Shown piece by piece: positions 1 to 8,810 of a stretch of 64,000 nucleotides of DNA. Below the pieces are notes generated by a model. It was not told the origin of the DNA, ran no database searches, and saw only the letters and a program-made list of their open reading frames with translations. Origin of the DNA: Zunongwangia mangrovi (GTDB lineage: Bacteria > Bacteroidota > Bacteroidia > Flavobacteriales > Flavobacteriaceae); NCBI RefSeq assembly GCF_900112105.1, contig NZ_FOKV01000008.1:62001-126000 (forward strand), given 5' to 3'. The position numbers were made by a program, and so were the translations under genes. Each line of letters starts with the position of its first letter. Positions within the stretch are counted from its first letter, which is position 1.

Positions 1-336
1 CATAGGTAATGCCACATTATCCAGCGCGGTAGTTCTTGGCAAAAGGTTGAACGTCTGGAAAACAAAACCAATTTCTTTATTACGAACTTCGGCAAGTTCG
101 CTATCGGTCATTTTGCTTACATCTTTTCCGTTTAAAATATAAGAACCACCAGTTGGTGTATCTAAACAACCCAGTAAATTCATTAAAGTTGATTTTCCCG
201 AACCTGAAGGTCCCATAAATGCTACGTATTCGCCGCGATTTATATCCAGATCGATGCCTTTAAGTACTTTCACAACTTCCTGTCCTAAAGGGAAATTTCG
301 AATAATATTTCGAATTTCGATAACCTTATTGCTCAT
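1..336 (-). CDS. ABC transporter ATP-binding protein (MacB/LolD-like), 3' end missing
   Basis: ATPase subunit of a MacB/LolD-type ABC transporter, the class that pairs with FtsX-fold permeases and moves lipoproteins, peptides or drugs using the energy of ATP. The start at 336 is ATG and the visible 112 residues hold the Walker A motif GPSGSGKST (about residues 42-50) and a Q-loop in [10 protein letters not shown] (about 92-101). The signature motif and Walker B lie beyond the window edge, so the gene is cut by the window and is not broken. The permease partner is not in view. The family is clear from the motifs; the substrate cannot be told. Confidence 0.9.
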   Translation of the reverse strand, partial: MSNKVIEIRNIIRNFPLGQEVVKVLKGIDLDINRGEYVAFMGPSGSGKSTLMNLLGCLDTPTGGSYILNGKDVSKMTDSELAEVRNKEIGFVFQTFNLLPRTTALDNVALPM

Positions 337-380
337 AGAAAATCAATTTATAAAGGTATGACGCTAAGATTTTGTTTTTG

Positions 381-1151
381 TTACAATCTAATTTTAAAAT
401 GTTCTTTTGCCTGTTCTTTTCTGAAGAAAACCAAACCTAAATAAAACGTATCTATCGTAACCTGAACTTTTGGATGTTGCTTGATCTCTTGCCAGGCATC
501 TTCCATTTCTTCGGAAAGGTGAATGTCATCAAAAATAAAAACCGAATCATTATGCGCCGTTGGTAAAAGGGATTCGAAATACTGAAGCGTAGCCGATTTT
601 TGATGATTGCCGTCAAAATAAATAAGATCGAATGATGCCCAATTTGACAGATCAAATAAATACTGCTGAAATTCGCCAATTTTGAGCTCAATATTTTTAA
701 AACCGAATTTATCGAATTGCCGTTTGGCCATATTCGCGGTTTCCGGGCAACCTTCTATGGTAGTTAATTTTACATTTTCTGCGGAAGCAATAGCAGCCGA
801 AGCAATTCCTAAACTAGTGCCAAGCTCCAAACAGTTATTTAGCTGAAGATATTGCGCGATTCTAAATAAAAATTTTGCTTTTTTCGAAGTGATTCCGGCA
901 ACTTTAGCAATTTTAGAGATCTTTCTTTTGTTGCTTTTAAAGATTCGACTACCCGCACCAAAATCTGTAACCTTAATCTCATTTTGGTTATTTAAAAGCG
1001 CTGTTTTATAGTTTTTAATTTTGGAATATTCCGCATACTTTTTTTTGTCGTAAAAACAATTGGTTACCAGGTCATAAACAAAAGGCGAATGCAATCCGTG
1101 CTGATTTTGGGATGAAAACAGGAATTTTATGTAAGCTTTTAGTTGATGCAA
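381..1151 (-). CDS. Class I SAM-dependent methyltransferase (O-methyltransferase-like)
   Basis: A 256-residue protein with a Rossmann-type SAM-binding motif I (LELGTSLGIASAAIA, about residues 108-120), an acidic end of strand 2 (TIEG, about 131-134) and a motif IV-like FDLIYFDGNH near 174-183. This resembles the family 24/COG4122 O-methyltransferases and class I enzymes generally. The substrate is unknown. It lies 44 nt upstream of the ABC ATPase start on the same strand and could be co-transcribed with it, but nothing links the two functions. The start is ATG at 1151. No signal peptide is seen, so it is probably cytoplasmic. Confidence 0.8.
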   Translation of the reverse strand: MHQLKAYIKFLFSSQNQHGLHSPFVYDLVTNCFYDKKKYAEYSKIKNYKTALLNNQNEIKVTDFGAGSRIFKSNKRKISKIAKVAGITSKKAKFLFRIAQYLQLNNCLELGTSLGIASAAIASAENVKLTTIEGCPETANMAKRQFDKFGFKNIELKIGEFQQYLFDLSNWASFDLIYFDGNHQKSATLQYFESLLPTAHNDSVFIFDDIHLSEEMEDAWQEIKQHPKVQVTIDTFYLGLVFFRKEQAKEHFKIRL

Positions 1152-1174
1152 GGTTTGGTTAGAAGTTTATGGTT

Positions 1175-1324
1175 CAATGATCAATAAACAATGATCATTA
1201 ATCAATTTTAATTTTTTAGCAGCTACAAAAATTCAGTCTAAAATTATATAATTTCGATTTTTAACAAACATCTATTCATTATGAAATCTTCAAATTAATT
1301 CAAAATTCAAAATTCAACATTCAG
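1175..1324. repeat. Short AT-rich repeats in the 220-bp gap between methyltransferase and ABC-F genes
   Basis: The gap 1152-1371 holds no convincing gene. CAATGATCA occurs twice (1175-1183 and 1189-1197), and a tandem array of about three ATTCAAAA units runs from 1298 to about 1324. The region lies after the 3' end of the minus-strand ABC-F gene and before the methyltransferase start. No clear intrinsic terminator is seen. Confidence 0.5.
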
Positions 1325-1371
1325 AATAATATGTTTATACTCTAACAACGAAGTGGTCTAATAGCTATTCT

Positions 1372-3240
1372 CTAGCCCTCCATTTTCTCCATTAACTCGA
1401 ACCATCTTTCGGTTTTTGCTTCGATCTGTTGTTCGATATCTTTAAGTTCTAATGAAGTTTTATCGATTTCTTCTCCGCTCATCTCTTCAAGGAATTTTTG
1501 CTGTACATCTCCTTTTTTCTTTTCGAGTTGAGCGATCTCTTTTTCTAATTTTTGATATTCCTTTTGCTCGTTATAGCTCAGTTTTGTTCCTGTGCTGCCG
1601 TCTTTCCAATCGTTTTTGGAGGTTTTATCGCTGGTTTCTTTTTGCTCTTCAGGAGCATCTAAGCTACCTTCATAAGCGCGGTAATCTGAATAATTTCCGG
1701 GGAAATCTTCAATTTTTTGATTTCCGGGGAAAACAAACAAATGATCTACGATCTTATCCATAAAATAACGGTCGTGAGAAACCACCAATAAGCATCCAGG
1801 AAAATCTAGTAGAAAACTTTCCAAGACATTTAAAGTTACAATGTCCAGATCGTTGGTAGGCTCATCCAGAATTAAAAAGTTTGGATTCTGAATCAAAACG
1901 GTACATAAATACAGACGTTTTTTTTCGCCACCACTTAATTTTTCTACAAAATCGTACTGCTTTTTACGGTCGAAAAGAAAACGCTCTAACAATTGCTGAG
2001 CAGAAATTTGCCTACCTTTTTTAAGCGGAATAAAATCACCGAATTCACGAATAACATCAATAACTTTTTGTCCCGGTTTTACTTTTATCCCGTTTTGCGT
2101 GTAATACCCGAATTTAATGGTTTCACCTACCACGACTTTCCCCGTGTCAGGTTTTAGTTTTCCGGTAAGAATGTTTAGGAATGTTGATTTTCCGGTTCCG
2201 TTCTTTCCAATGATACCCGCACGTTCTCCTTTCTGAAAATTATAGTCGAAATTGTCGAAAAGCGTCTTATTCTCGAAATTTTTAGAAATGTTATGGAGTT
2301 CGACCATTTTACTGCCAAGGCGTTCCATGTTAATTTCCAATTGTACCTGGTGGTCTTTACGACGTTTAGAAGCTTTGGCTTTTATTTCGTGAAAATCGTC
2401 GATTCTGGATTTCGATTTTGTGGTACGAGCCTTTGGCTGGCGACGCATCCAGTCTAGTTCCTTTTTAAAAAGCTGCTTTGCTTTTTCGGTATTGGTGTTT
2501 TCCAGTTCTATTCTGGATTCTTTTTTATCTAAATAATAAGAATAATTTCCTTTATAAGTATAAAGCTGACCTTCATCTAATTCTACGATCTCGTTGCACA
2601 CGCGTTCTAAGAAATAGCGATCGTGAGTAACCATAAAAATGGTGAAGTTTTCTTTTCTGAAGAATTCTTCTAACCATTCGATCATGTCGAGATCTAGATG
2701 GTTAGTAGGCTCGTCCATGATAATAAAGTCAGGTTTTTGTAGCAGCATATTTGCCAGTGCCAAACGCTTTTTCTGTCCTCCTGAAAGATTCTTTACTTCT
2801 TTTTGTAGATCTTCTAATTTAAGCTGAAAAAGTATTTGTTTATACTGCGTTTCGAAATCCCATGCCTGTGCTGCGTCCATGTCTTCAAAAGCTTTTTGAT
2901 AAGCTTCAGTATCTGAAGGATTTTCTAAAGCAGCTTCGTAGCGTTTAATAATTTCCAAGGTTTCATTTTCCGCAGAAAAGATAGTCTGTTCAATAGTTAG
3001 ATTAGGATCTAAATCGGGCTCCTGCGGTAAAAATGCGGTCTTAATATTCTTACGGTAGACTACATTTCCTTCATCGGGTGTGTCAAAACCGGCAAGAATA
3101 TTTAACAGGGAAGTTTTTCCGGTGCCATTTTTGGCGACAAAACCTACCTTTTGACCTTCGTTAATTCCGAAGGAAATATTATTAAACAAAATACGTTCAC
3201 CGTAAGATTTGGCTATGTTTTCAACAGAAAGGTAATTCAC
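1372..3240 (-). CDS. ABC-F family ATPase (Uup/EttA-like), ribosome-associated
   Basis: A 622-residue protein with two ABC cassettes and no membrane segments, the hallmark of ABC-F proteins that bind the ribosomal E site and rescue or tune stalled ribosomes. Cassette 1 has Walker A GTGKTS (about residues 39-44), signature LSGGQKKR (about 152-159) and MDEPTNHLD (about 175-183). Cassette 2 has GKNGTGKST (about 345-353), LSGGEKKR (about 434-441) and LDEPTNDLD. A charged coiled coil forms the C-terminal about 60 residues, as in Uup, which favours a Uup-like identity over EttA. Translation starts at a GTG (3238-3240). It is divergent from the polysaccharide operon. Confidence 0.93.
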   Translation of the reverse strand: MNYLSVENIAKSYGERILFNNISFGINEGQKVGFVAKNGTGKTSLLNILAGFDTPDEGNVVYRKNIKTAFLPQEPDLDPNLTIEQTIFSAENETLEIIKRYEAALENPSDTEAYQKAFEDMDAAQAWDFETQYKQILFQLKLEDLQKEVKNLSGGQKKRLALANMLLQKPDFIIMDEPTNHLDLDMIEWLEEFFRKENFTIFMVTHDRYFLERVCNEIVELDEGQLYTYKGNYSYYLDKKESRIELENTNTEKAKQLFKKELDWMRRQPKARTTKSKSRIDDFHEIKAKASKRRKDHQVQLEINMERLGSKMVELHNISKNFENKTLFDNFDYNFQKGERAGIIGKNGTGKSTFLNILTGKLKPDTGKVVVGETIKFGYYTQNGIKVKPGQKVIDVIREFGDFIPLKKGRQISAQQLLERFLFDRKKQYDFVEKLSGGEKKRLYLCTVLIQNPNFLILDEPTNDLDIVTLNVLESFLLDFPGCLLVVSHDRYFMDKIVDHLFVFPGNQKIEDFPGNYSDYRAYEGSLDAPEEQKETSDKTSKNDWKDGSTGTKLSYNEQKEYQKLEKEIAQLEKKKGDVQQKFLEEMSGEEIDKTSLELKDIEQQIEAKTERWFELMEKMEG

Positions 3241-3317
3241 AAGTGATCAGTTTATCCGCAAATAAAGTTAAATTATCGAGATTGATGTTAATTATTTTAT
3301 TATTAATCTACAACAAT

Positions 3318-3325
3318 TATATTTG
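3318..3325 (+). promoter_or_regulatory. Candidate -7 box of the polysaccharide operon promoter
   Basis: TATATTTG matches the Bacteroidota -7 consensus TAnnTTTG exactly. No TTG lies at the usual 19-20 nt upstream, so the -33 element is weak. The predicted transcription start, around 3330, is about 17 nt before the ATG at 3347. This argues against the TTG at 3323 as a translation start, since it would lie inside the promoter. Confidence 0.55.
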
Positions 3326-3346
3326 TTAAAAAATTGTGAAGCCCCT

Positions 3347-4138
3347 ATGCAGAGAATTCTATTACTCTTAGCAATTGCACTCACGTTGTTGTCATCCTCA
3401 TGTATTTCTACCAAAAAGCTTTCTTACCTACAGGAAGATAAGGCAAGTATGGATAGCATTGTAGAAGTTCACCGCTTAAATAAGCCTTATCGTTTACAAG
3501 TAGGAGATTTGTTAAGCATACGCGTAAAGGCTCTGGATCAGGACATTGTAGAAATGTTTAATCCAACCGGGGAAGGAATAGCTAATGCAACCGGGGAAGA
3601 GCAAATGTATTACGATGGTTTCGCTGTGGATCAACATGGGAACATTCGAGTACCTACTTTAGGTGAGATCAACGTGATGGGCTACACGGTAGAAGAAATA
3701 CGTGAAAAAATAGAAGATCAACTTTTATCTGAATATTTCAAGCAGGAAGCGAATATTTTTGTTACCGTAAAACTTGCAGGTATTCGTTATACCACAATAG
3801 GAGAAATTGGTGCAGGTAGTAATGTGCTTTACAAAGAGCGAGTGACTATAATGGAAGCCATTGCTAATGCTGGCGGAATCAGTGATGTAGGGGATAGGGA
3901 AGATGTAAAGATCTTAAGGCAATATCCGCATGGCGAAGAAGTACATCATATCGATTTGACTAATTTGGATGCGGTAAAGAGTGAATATTATTATATTCAG
4001 CCAAATGATTTAATTATTGTCGATCCATTACCACAAAAATCATTAGGTGCCGGTACTACGGGAATCGAAAGTTTTAGAACTATAGGAACTGTAATTTCGT
4101 TAATATCAACATCAATACTATTGTTTACTAGGTTTTAA
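3347..4138 (+). CDS. Polysaccharide export lipoprotein (Wza/OPX family)
   Basis: Outer-membrane polysaccharide export protein that forms the exit channel for capsule or EPS. The start at the ATG gives 263 residues with a hydrophobic signal sequence ending in the lipobox LSSSC (Cys about 19), so the mature protein is a lipoprotein. The polysaccharide export domain begins with PYRLQVGDLLSIRV (about 47-60) and an SLBB-like domain follows (about 145-190, around GEIGAGSNVLYKERVTIMEA). The C-terminal hydrophobic stretch VISLISTSILLF could be the membrane-inserting helix. It is the first gene of the operon and abuts the kinase gene with no gap (TAA then ATG). A longer reading from TTG 3323 would put charged residues before the signal peptide and is less likely. 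Confidence 0.93.
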   Translation: MQRILLLLAIALTLLSSSCISTKKLSYLQEDKASMDSIVEVHRLNKPYRLQVGDLLSIRVKALDQDIVEMFNPTGEGIANATGEEQMYYDGFAVDQHGNIRVPTLGEINVMGYTVEEIREKIEDQLLSEYFKQEANIFVTVKLAGIRYTTIGEIGAGSNVLYKERVTIMEAIANAGGISDVGDREDVKILRQYPHGEEVHHIDLTNLDAVKSEYYYIQPNDLIIVDPLPQKSLGAGTTGIESFRTIGTVISLISTSILLFTRF

Positions 4139-6610
4139 ATGGCACATGAAGACGATCACATATCAGATGTAGGTTCAACTTTTGATTTTAAGGGCTTTGT
4201 TCTTAAGGTTATTAGTTACTGGAAGCTTATCCTGTTTTCTATCACGGTAAGTTTGGCGGTAGCTTATTATAACAATGTTAGAAAATTGCCGGTATATCGT
4301 TTACAGAATTTAATCTCTATTAAAGACGATCAAAATCCGTTCTTTACCAGTAATACCAGTTTGACATTTAACTGGGGAGGAACTTCAGATAAAGTGAATA
4401 CCGCGATTACTATTTTAGGCTCAAGAACACATAATGAAGAAGTTGTAGAACGACTGGGATTTTATGTAAATTATAAGGAAGACGGAGAATACCAGCGAAT
4501 AGATGCTTATGGTAGCACACCTTTTGATGTTATCGCAGATACTAGTAAATACCAGGCACTGGGTATCAATTATACTGTCGAGGTTGTAGATGAAAATAGT
4601 TTTACAATATCGGCTTCTATTCCAAATAATTTTACTGCCCAATCTTATGGCTCTAAAGATAAAGAAGGTAGAAGTGTTTCGGTAACAGCATTTAAGAAGC
4701 AATTCGAATTTGGACAAAAGATAACTACACCATTTCTTAATGCAGTAGTTAGGCGAAATGAAAAAGCTCTTCAGAAAGGGAAGAAATTCTACATAAGCTT
4801 TTTGAATTTTGATTCTGCCGTTTCCAGATACAAAAATGTTTCAGTTAAGCCAGAATCTAATGGGGCTTCAGTTTTACAGCTTGCGCAGACCGGGAACAAT
4901 AAAGCAAGAATTGTAGATTATCTTAATGGTTCTGTCAAGGTGTTGAGTGACAATATGCTTGCAAGAAAGAATCTTTTCGCTACTAAAACCATCGCTTTTA
5001 TTGATAGTAGCTTAAATGTAAAATCAAGAGAACTAAGATTAGTAGAAAGCGAGCTGAATTCTTATAAAAACGATAATGAGATATTAGATATTTCGGCTGA
5101 AAGTCAGCAATTGTCATCAAAGTTATTGGAATTAGATTCAAGAAAAGAAGAGATTGGTCGTCAGCTTTCATATTATAGAACCTTAAGAACTTACCTTGAA
5201 ACAAGGACAGATTACTCAAATATTCCAGCACCCTCAGTAGCAGGGATTAGTGAAGGTAGTATTTCTTCTGCCGTAGCAAGATTAATTACTCTAGCTGAAG
5301 AACGGAGCAATTATCAATATACATTGAAAGAAGGAGCTCCTGTCTTTGCAGATATAGACAGACAGATAAATAGTGTGAAGTCTGTTTTACTAGAAAACAT
5401 TAATAGTTCTAGAGGTCTATTAGAAGAAGAGATTAGAGACGTAAATGGACGTATTTCGAATGCTGAAAAACAGATACGGGAACTACCTAAAGAAGAACAA
5501 GACTTACTTAAAATTCAGCGTAAATATAATATTAGTGAAAGTACTTACAATCTTTTTCTGGAAAAGCGGAATGAGGCCGGACTTATTAAAGCTGCGAATG
5601 TGAGTGATGTGCTCATTATTGATAAAGCGAAAGATATTGGAGGTGGTAGGATTGGACCTAATACTCAGCTCAACTATGTGATGGCGGTTATGGTAGGTGG
5701 TGTTATTCCGTTAACTTTTGTTTTCTTATTGGTGTTTTTAAATACAAATATTCATAATGCACAGGAAGTTGAGCGTTTATCTCCTATTCCTATTCTAGGA
5801 ATGATAGGTAAAAGTAAAATGGATAGTAACCTGGCAGTGTTTGAAAGTCCTAAGTCATCGATTTCAGAAGGGTTTAGGGGGTTGCGATCCAGTTTGCAAT
5901 TTATGTACAAAAAGCAAGGAGTAGAAGGCGCTAAAACATTATTGATCACTTCTTCGGTTTCTGGTGAAGGAAAAACTTTTTGTGCGATGAATATGGCAAC
6001 TGTTTTTGCTATGAGTGAGCGTAAAACCATCTTAGTTGGTCTCGATTTACGTAAGCCAAAGATCTTTGATGATTTTGGATTAAATAACGATCTTGGGGTA
6101 AGTAATTACTTGATACAGGATGCTACTTCAGAAGAAATTATCCAGGAAAGTAAGATTCCATTTTTGGATGTGATCACGGCAGGACCCGTACCTCCAAATC
6201 CATCAGAATTATTGATGAATGATCAGATGGAATTACTTATACAAGAGCTGAGAAAAAAATATGATTATATCATTTTAGATACTCCTCCAATCGGTTTGGT
6301 AGCCGATGCATTAAATTTAGTGAAACATGCAGATGCGACTATCTATATGATTAGACAGGACTATACTAAAAGAGGAATGCTAGAGTCAATTAACCAAAAG
6401 TATGCTAAAGGGGAGATAAAAAACATAAGTTTTGTTCTTAATCACTTTGTGCATAGAGCAAAATATGGCTACGGTTATGGATACGGCTATGGCTATGGCT
6501 ATGGATATGGCTACGGATATAATCGTTACAACAATGGTTATGGAGAGGCACCATCAACAGCATCGCAATTAAAAAGATCCTGGGTAAAGTTTAAACGAAA
6601 GTTTGAGTAG
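4139..6610 (+). CDS. Wzc-like polysaccharide co-polymerase with BY-kinase domain
   Basis: Inner-membrane chain-length regulator and autophosphorylating bacterial tyrosine kinase (PCP-2a type), expected to dock on the Wza-like protein. It has 823 residues: TM1 about 25-45, a long periplasmic region with predicted coiled coil (about 270-450), TM2 about 512-537, then the cytoplasmic kinase. The kinase shows Walker A SGEGKT (about 606-611), Walker A' LVGLDLRKPK (about 631-641) and Walker B YIILDTPP (about 710-717). The tail is remarkable: ten tyrosines alternating with nine glycines, then two more tyrosines, and a basic end. Clusters of C-terminal tyrosines are the phosphorylation sites in this family; the strict YG alternation is unusual. 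It is the second gene of the operon. Confidence 0.95.
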   Translation: MAHEDDHISDVGSTFDFKGFVLKVISYWKLILFSITVSLAVAYYNNVRKLPVYRLQNLISIKDDQNPFFTSNTSLTFNWGGTSDKVNTAITILGSRTHNEEVVERLGFYVNYKEDGEYQRIDAYGSTPFDVIADTSKYQALGINYTVEVVDENSFTISASIPNNFTAQSYGSKDKEGRSVSVTAFKKQFEFGQKITTPFLNAVVRRNEKALQKGKKFYISFLNFDSAVSRYKNVSVKPESNGASVLQLAQTGNNKARIVDYLNGSVKVLSDNMLARKNLFATKTIAFIDSSLNVKSRELRLVESELNSYKNDNEILDISAESQQLSSKLLELDSRKEEIGRQLSYYRTLRTYLETRTDYSNIPAPSVAGISEGSISSAVARLITLAEERSNYQYTLKEGAPVFADIDRQINSVKSVLLENINSSRGLLEEEIRDVNGRISNAEKQIRELPKEEQDLLKIQRKYNISESTYNLFLEKRNEAGLIKAANVSDVLIIDKAKDIGGGRIGPNTQLNYVMAVMVGGVIPLTFVFLLVFLNTNIHNAQEVERLSPIPILGMIGKSKMDSNLAVFESPKSSISEGFRGLRSSLQFMYKKQGVEGAKTLLITSSVSGEGKTFCAMNMATVFAMSERKTILVGLDLRKPKIFDDFGLNNDLGVSNYLIQDATSEEIIQESKIPFLDVITAGPVPPNPSELLMNDQMELLIQELRKKYDYIILDTPPIGLVADALNLVKHADATIYMIRQDYTKRGMLESINQKYAKGEIKNISFVLNHFVHRAKYGYGYGYGYGYGYGYGYGYNRYNNGYGEAPSTASQLKRSWVKFKRKFE
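6464..6520 (+). repeat. In-frame hexanucleotide repeat encoding (Tyr-Gly)9-Tyr
   Basis: About nine and a half units of TAYGGN in the 3' end of the kinase gene. Third-position variation (ggc/ggt/gga, tat/tac) makes the array imperfect. Because the unit is 6 nt, gain or loss of units would stay in frame and change only the number of phosphorylatable tyrosines. Confidence 0.9.
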
Positions 6611-6663
6611 TTTTTATTAAGAGGTTATAAGCTTAGAAAAGTATTTAATATTTCCCTACGAAA

Positions 6664-7515
6664 ATGAATGATGATTGGTTATATGAAATTTCGCCTAAGC
6701 GCAAATTAATAGATCTTAATTTTAAGGAGATCTGGCGTTATAAGGATCTATTAATTTTGTTTGTTAAGCGTGATATAACCACGGTTTATAAGCAAACAAT
6801 ATTAGGTCCGCTTTGGTTTTTTATCCAGCCGTTATTTACTTCGGTTATATATACTTTGGTTTTCAATAATATAGCAAGTGTTTCAACTGGAGCCGTGCCT
6901 AGTTTTTTATTTAATTTAACAGGTATAACAGCGTGGAACTATTTTAATCAATGTTTTACAAGTACCTCAAATACTTTTAATCAGAATGCGGCACTGTTTG
7001 GAAAGGTGTATTTTCCAAGAGTGATCGTTCCGTTAAGTAAAGTAATAGCCGGATTAGTGAAATTTGGAATACAACTTTTAATATTGATTGCTTTTTACTT
7101 TTATTTTATTCTTAAAGGAACTTCTATTTCGCCAAATAGTAATATTGTATTATTTCCTATATATGTTCTTTTAATGGCTCTAATGGGCTTAGGTTTTGGA
7201 ATGATAATCTCAGCAATGACCACTAAGTATAGAGATCTAACGGTACTCATAGGCTTTGCTACATCTTTACTGGTTTATATTTCTGCTGTTCCATATCCTT
7301 TAAGCCAGGTAAAACAAAAAATGCCAGATATTGCCTGGATTGTACAATTAAATCCACTTACACAGATTATAGAAGGATTTCGTTATATGATATTGGATGA
7401 GGGAATTTTTGACCTAAGGTCTTTTATATATACTATTGTTGTTGGTATGATGATTTTTTTGGTTGGTTTGATTGTTTTTAACAGGACAGAGAAAAACTTT
7501 ATAGATACGGTATAA
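6664..7515 (+). CDS. Polysaccharide ABC transporter permease (Wzm/TagG family)
   Basis: Integral membrane subunit of an ABC-2 type exporter that flips a lipid-linked polysaccharide to the periplasm. The 283 residues contain about six hydrophobic segments, including the stretches near residues 50-75, 110-145, 160-185 and 255-275. The amphipathic N-terminus LWRYKDLLILFVKRDITTVYKQT-like region and ILGPLWFFIQPL are typical of the family. It is followed directly by its ATPase in a TAATG overlap, which supports a paired complex. It starts 53 nt after the kinase gene. Use of this exporter type next to a Wza/Wzc pair is discussed under findings. Confidence 0.93.
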   Translation: MNDDWLYEISPKRKLIDLNFKEIWRYKDLLILFVKRDITTVYKQTILGPLWFFIQPLFTSVIYTLVFNNIASVSTGAVPSFLFNLTGITAWNYFNQCFTSTSNTFNQNAALFGKVYFPRVIVPLSKVIAGLVKFGIQLLILIAFYFYFILKGTSISPNSNIVLFPIYVLLMALMGLGFGMIISAMTTKYRDLTVLIGFATSLLVYISAVPYPLSQVKQKMPDIAWIVQLNPLTQIIEGFRYMILDEGIFDLRSFIYTIVVGMMIFLVGLIVFNRTEKNFIDTV

Positions 7516-8792
7516 TGAGCGTAATTCTAAAAGCTGAAAATATTTCGAAGCAATACCGTTTAGGGACGGTGGGAACAGGTACTTTGAGTCATGACTTAAA
7601 TCGTTGGTGGCATCAAATACGTGGAAAAGAAGATCCTTATTTAAAAGTAGGTGCTGTAAATGATCGTTCAGCGAAAGCCAGCGAAGATTATGTTTGGGCG
7701 TTGAGAGATATAAATTTTGAAGTAAAAACGGGAGAGGTTTTAGGAATAATTGGTAAAAATGGTGCGGGAAAATCTACATTATTAAAGTTGTTATCTAGAG
7801 TAACATCTCCAACCACGGGAAGTATTAGAACTAAGGGAAGAATTGCTTCTCTTTTAGAAGTAGGAACCGGGTTTCATCCAGAGCTTACAGGTAGGGAAAA
7901 TATCTATTTAAATGGTGCGATTTTAGGAATGACGAAGCCTGAAATTAGATCCAAAATCGATGAAATTATTGCCTTTTCTGGATGTGAAATGTATATCGAT
8001 ACTCCAGTTAAAAGGTATAGCAGTGGAATGCGAGTTAGGCTGGGTTTTGCAGTTGCTGCACATTTAGAGCCTGAAATTTTAGTTGTCGATGAAGTTTTAG
8101 CCGTTGGAGATGCCGAATTTCAAAAAAAGGCAATTGGCAAAATGCAGGATCTTTCTACCGGAGAGGGTAGAACAGTGCTTTTTGTAAGTCATAATATGTT
8201 GTCGATAGAACAATTGTGCTCAAGATGTATAGTTCTTGAAAACGGAACAGTGTCATATAATGGAAAAACGAAACTGGCAATAAGTAATTATTTGGCTAAA
8301 GAAAAACAGAAAGATACTAAGGTAAGTTTTCCACTATCATCTAAAAATATACGAATTAACCATTTTAAAGTTATTGATAACTTAGAAAATATAGCAGAAA
8401 TATTATTTATTGGATCACAGTATAAATTAAATTTAGGTTTAAAAAATATAGCTACATTAGATCAATATATAGACGTTAGAATTCAATTCTTTAGCAATGA
8501 AAAATTAATTACTACATTAAATAGTTATCATCGTAATGAAACCTATCTTTTAAAAGAGAATGAAGTAGTTGATTTATTATTTAATATACCGAAATTACCT
8601 TTATCTTCAGGAAGGTATAGTCTTGGAATCCAAATATATAATCGTTCTGAAAAGATGGTTTTATATGAACATGAAAATTTCTTTACATTAGAAATTAAAG
8701 AAGGTGATTTTTTTAAAACGGGAAGATTGCCTCATCGAAAGCTGTTGGGGAAATGTCTTATCGATTTCGATATGCAAATAAGAACACTTTAA
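7515..8792 (+). CDS. Polysaccharide ABC transporter ATPase (Wzt) with C-terminal glycan-binding domain
   Basis: Nucleotide-binding subunit partnering with the permease just upstream; start overlaps its stop by one base (TAATG). Walker A is GKNGAGKST (about residues 80-88), signature YSSGMRVR (168-175) and Walker B ILVVDEVLAVGD (188-199). At 425 residues it is much longer than a bare ATPase. Residues about 270-425 form a beta-rich extension like the Wzt C-terminal domain, which in O-antigen systems recognises the terminal cap of the finished chain. If the same holds here, export would be coupled to a terminal modification such as sulfation, methylation or a nonulosonate, all of which have genes in this locus; that link is inference. 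Confidence 0.93.
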   Translation: MSVILKAENISKQYRLGTVGTGTLSHDLNRWWHQIRGKEDPYLKVGAVNDRSAKASEDYVWALRDINFEVKTGEVLGIIGKNGAGKSTLLKLLSRVTSPTTGSIRTKGRIASLLEVGTGFHPELTGRENIYLNGAILGMTKPEIRSKIDEIIAFSGCEMYIDTPVKRYSSGMRVRLGFAVAAHLEPEILVVDEVLAVGDAEFQKKAIGKMQDLSTGEGRTVLFVSHNMLSIEQLCSRCIVLENGTVSYNGKTKLAISNYLAKEKQKDTKVSFPLSSKNIRINHFKVIDNLENIAEILFIGSQYKLNLGLKNIATLDQYIDVRIQFFSNEKLITTLNSYHRNETYLLKENEVVDLLFNIPKLPLSSGRYSLGIQIYNRSEKMVLYEHENFFTLEIKEGDFFKTGRLPHRKLLGKCLIDFDMQIRTL

Positions 8793-8810
8793 AAATACAA
8801 TAAAGTTTTT

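Noticed and set aside
1452-1763. Plus-strand open frame within the ABC-F gene
   Set aside because: It is antisense to a strongly conserved gene, and its protein is low-complexity Phe/Arg/Leu-rich.
3323-3346. TTG start for the Wza-like protein
   Set aside because: The codon overlaps the -7 promoter box, and the ATG at 3347 begins the signal peptide directly.
6464-6520. CRISPR or tandem-repeat array
   Set aside because: The repeat is 6 nt, in frame, and without spacers; it codes for the Tyr-Gly tail. No CRISPR array was seen anywhere in the window.
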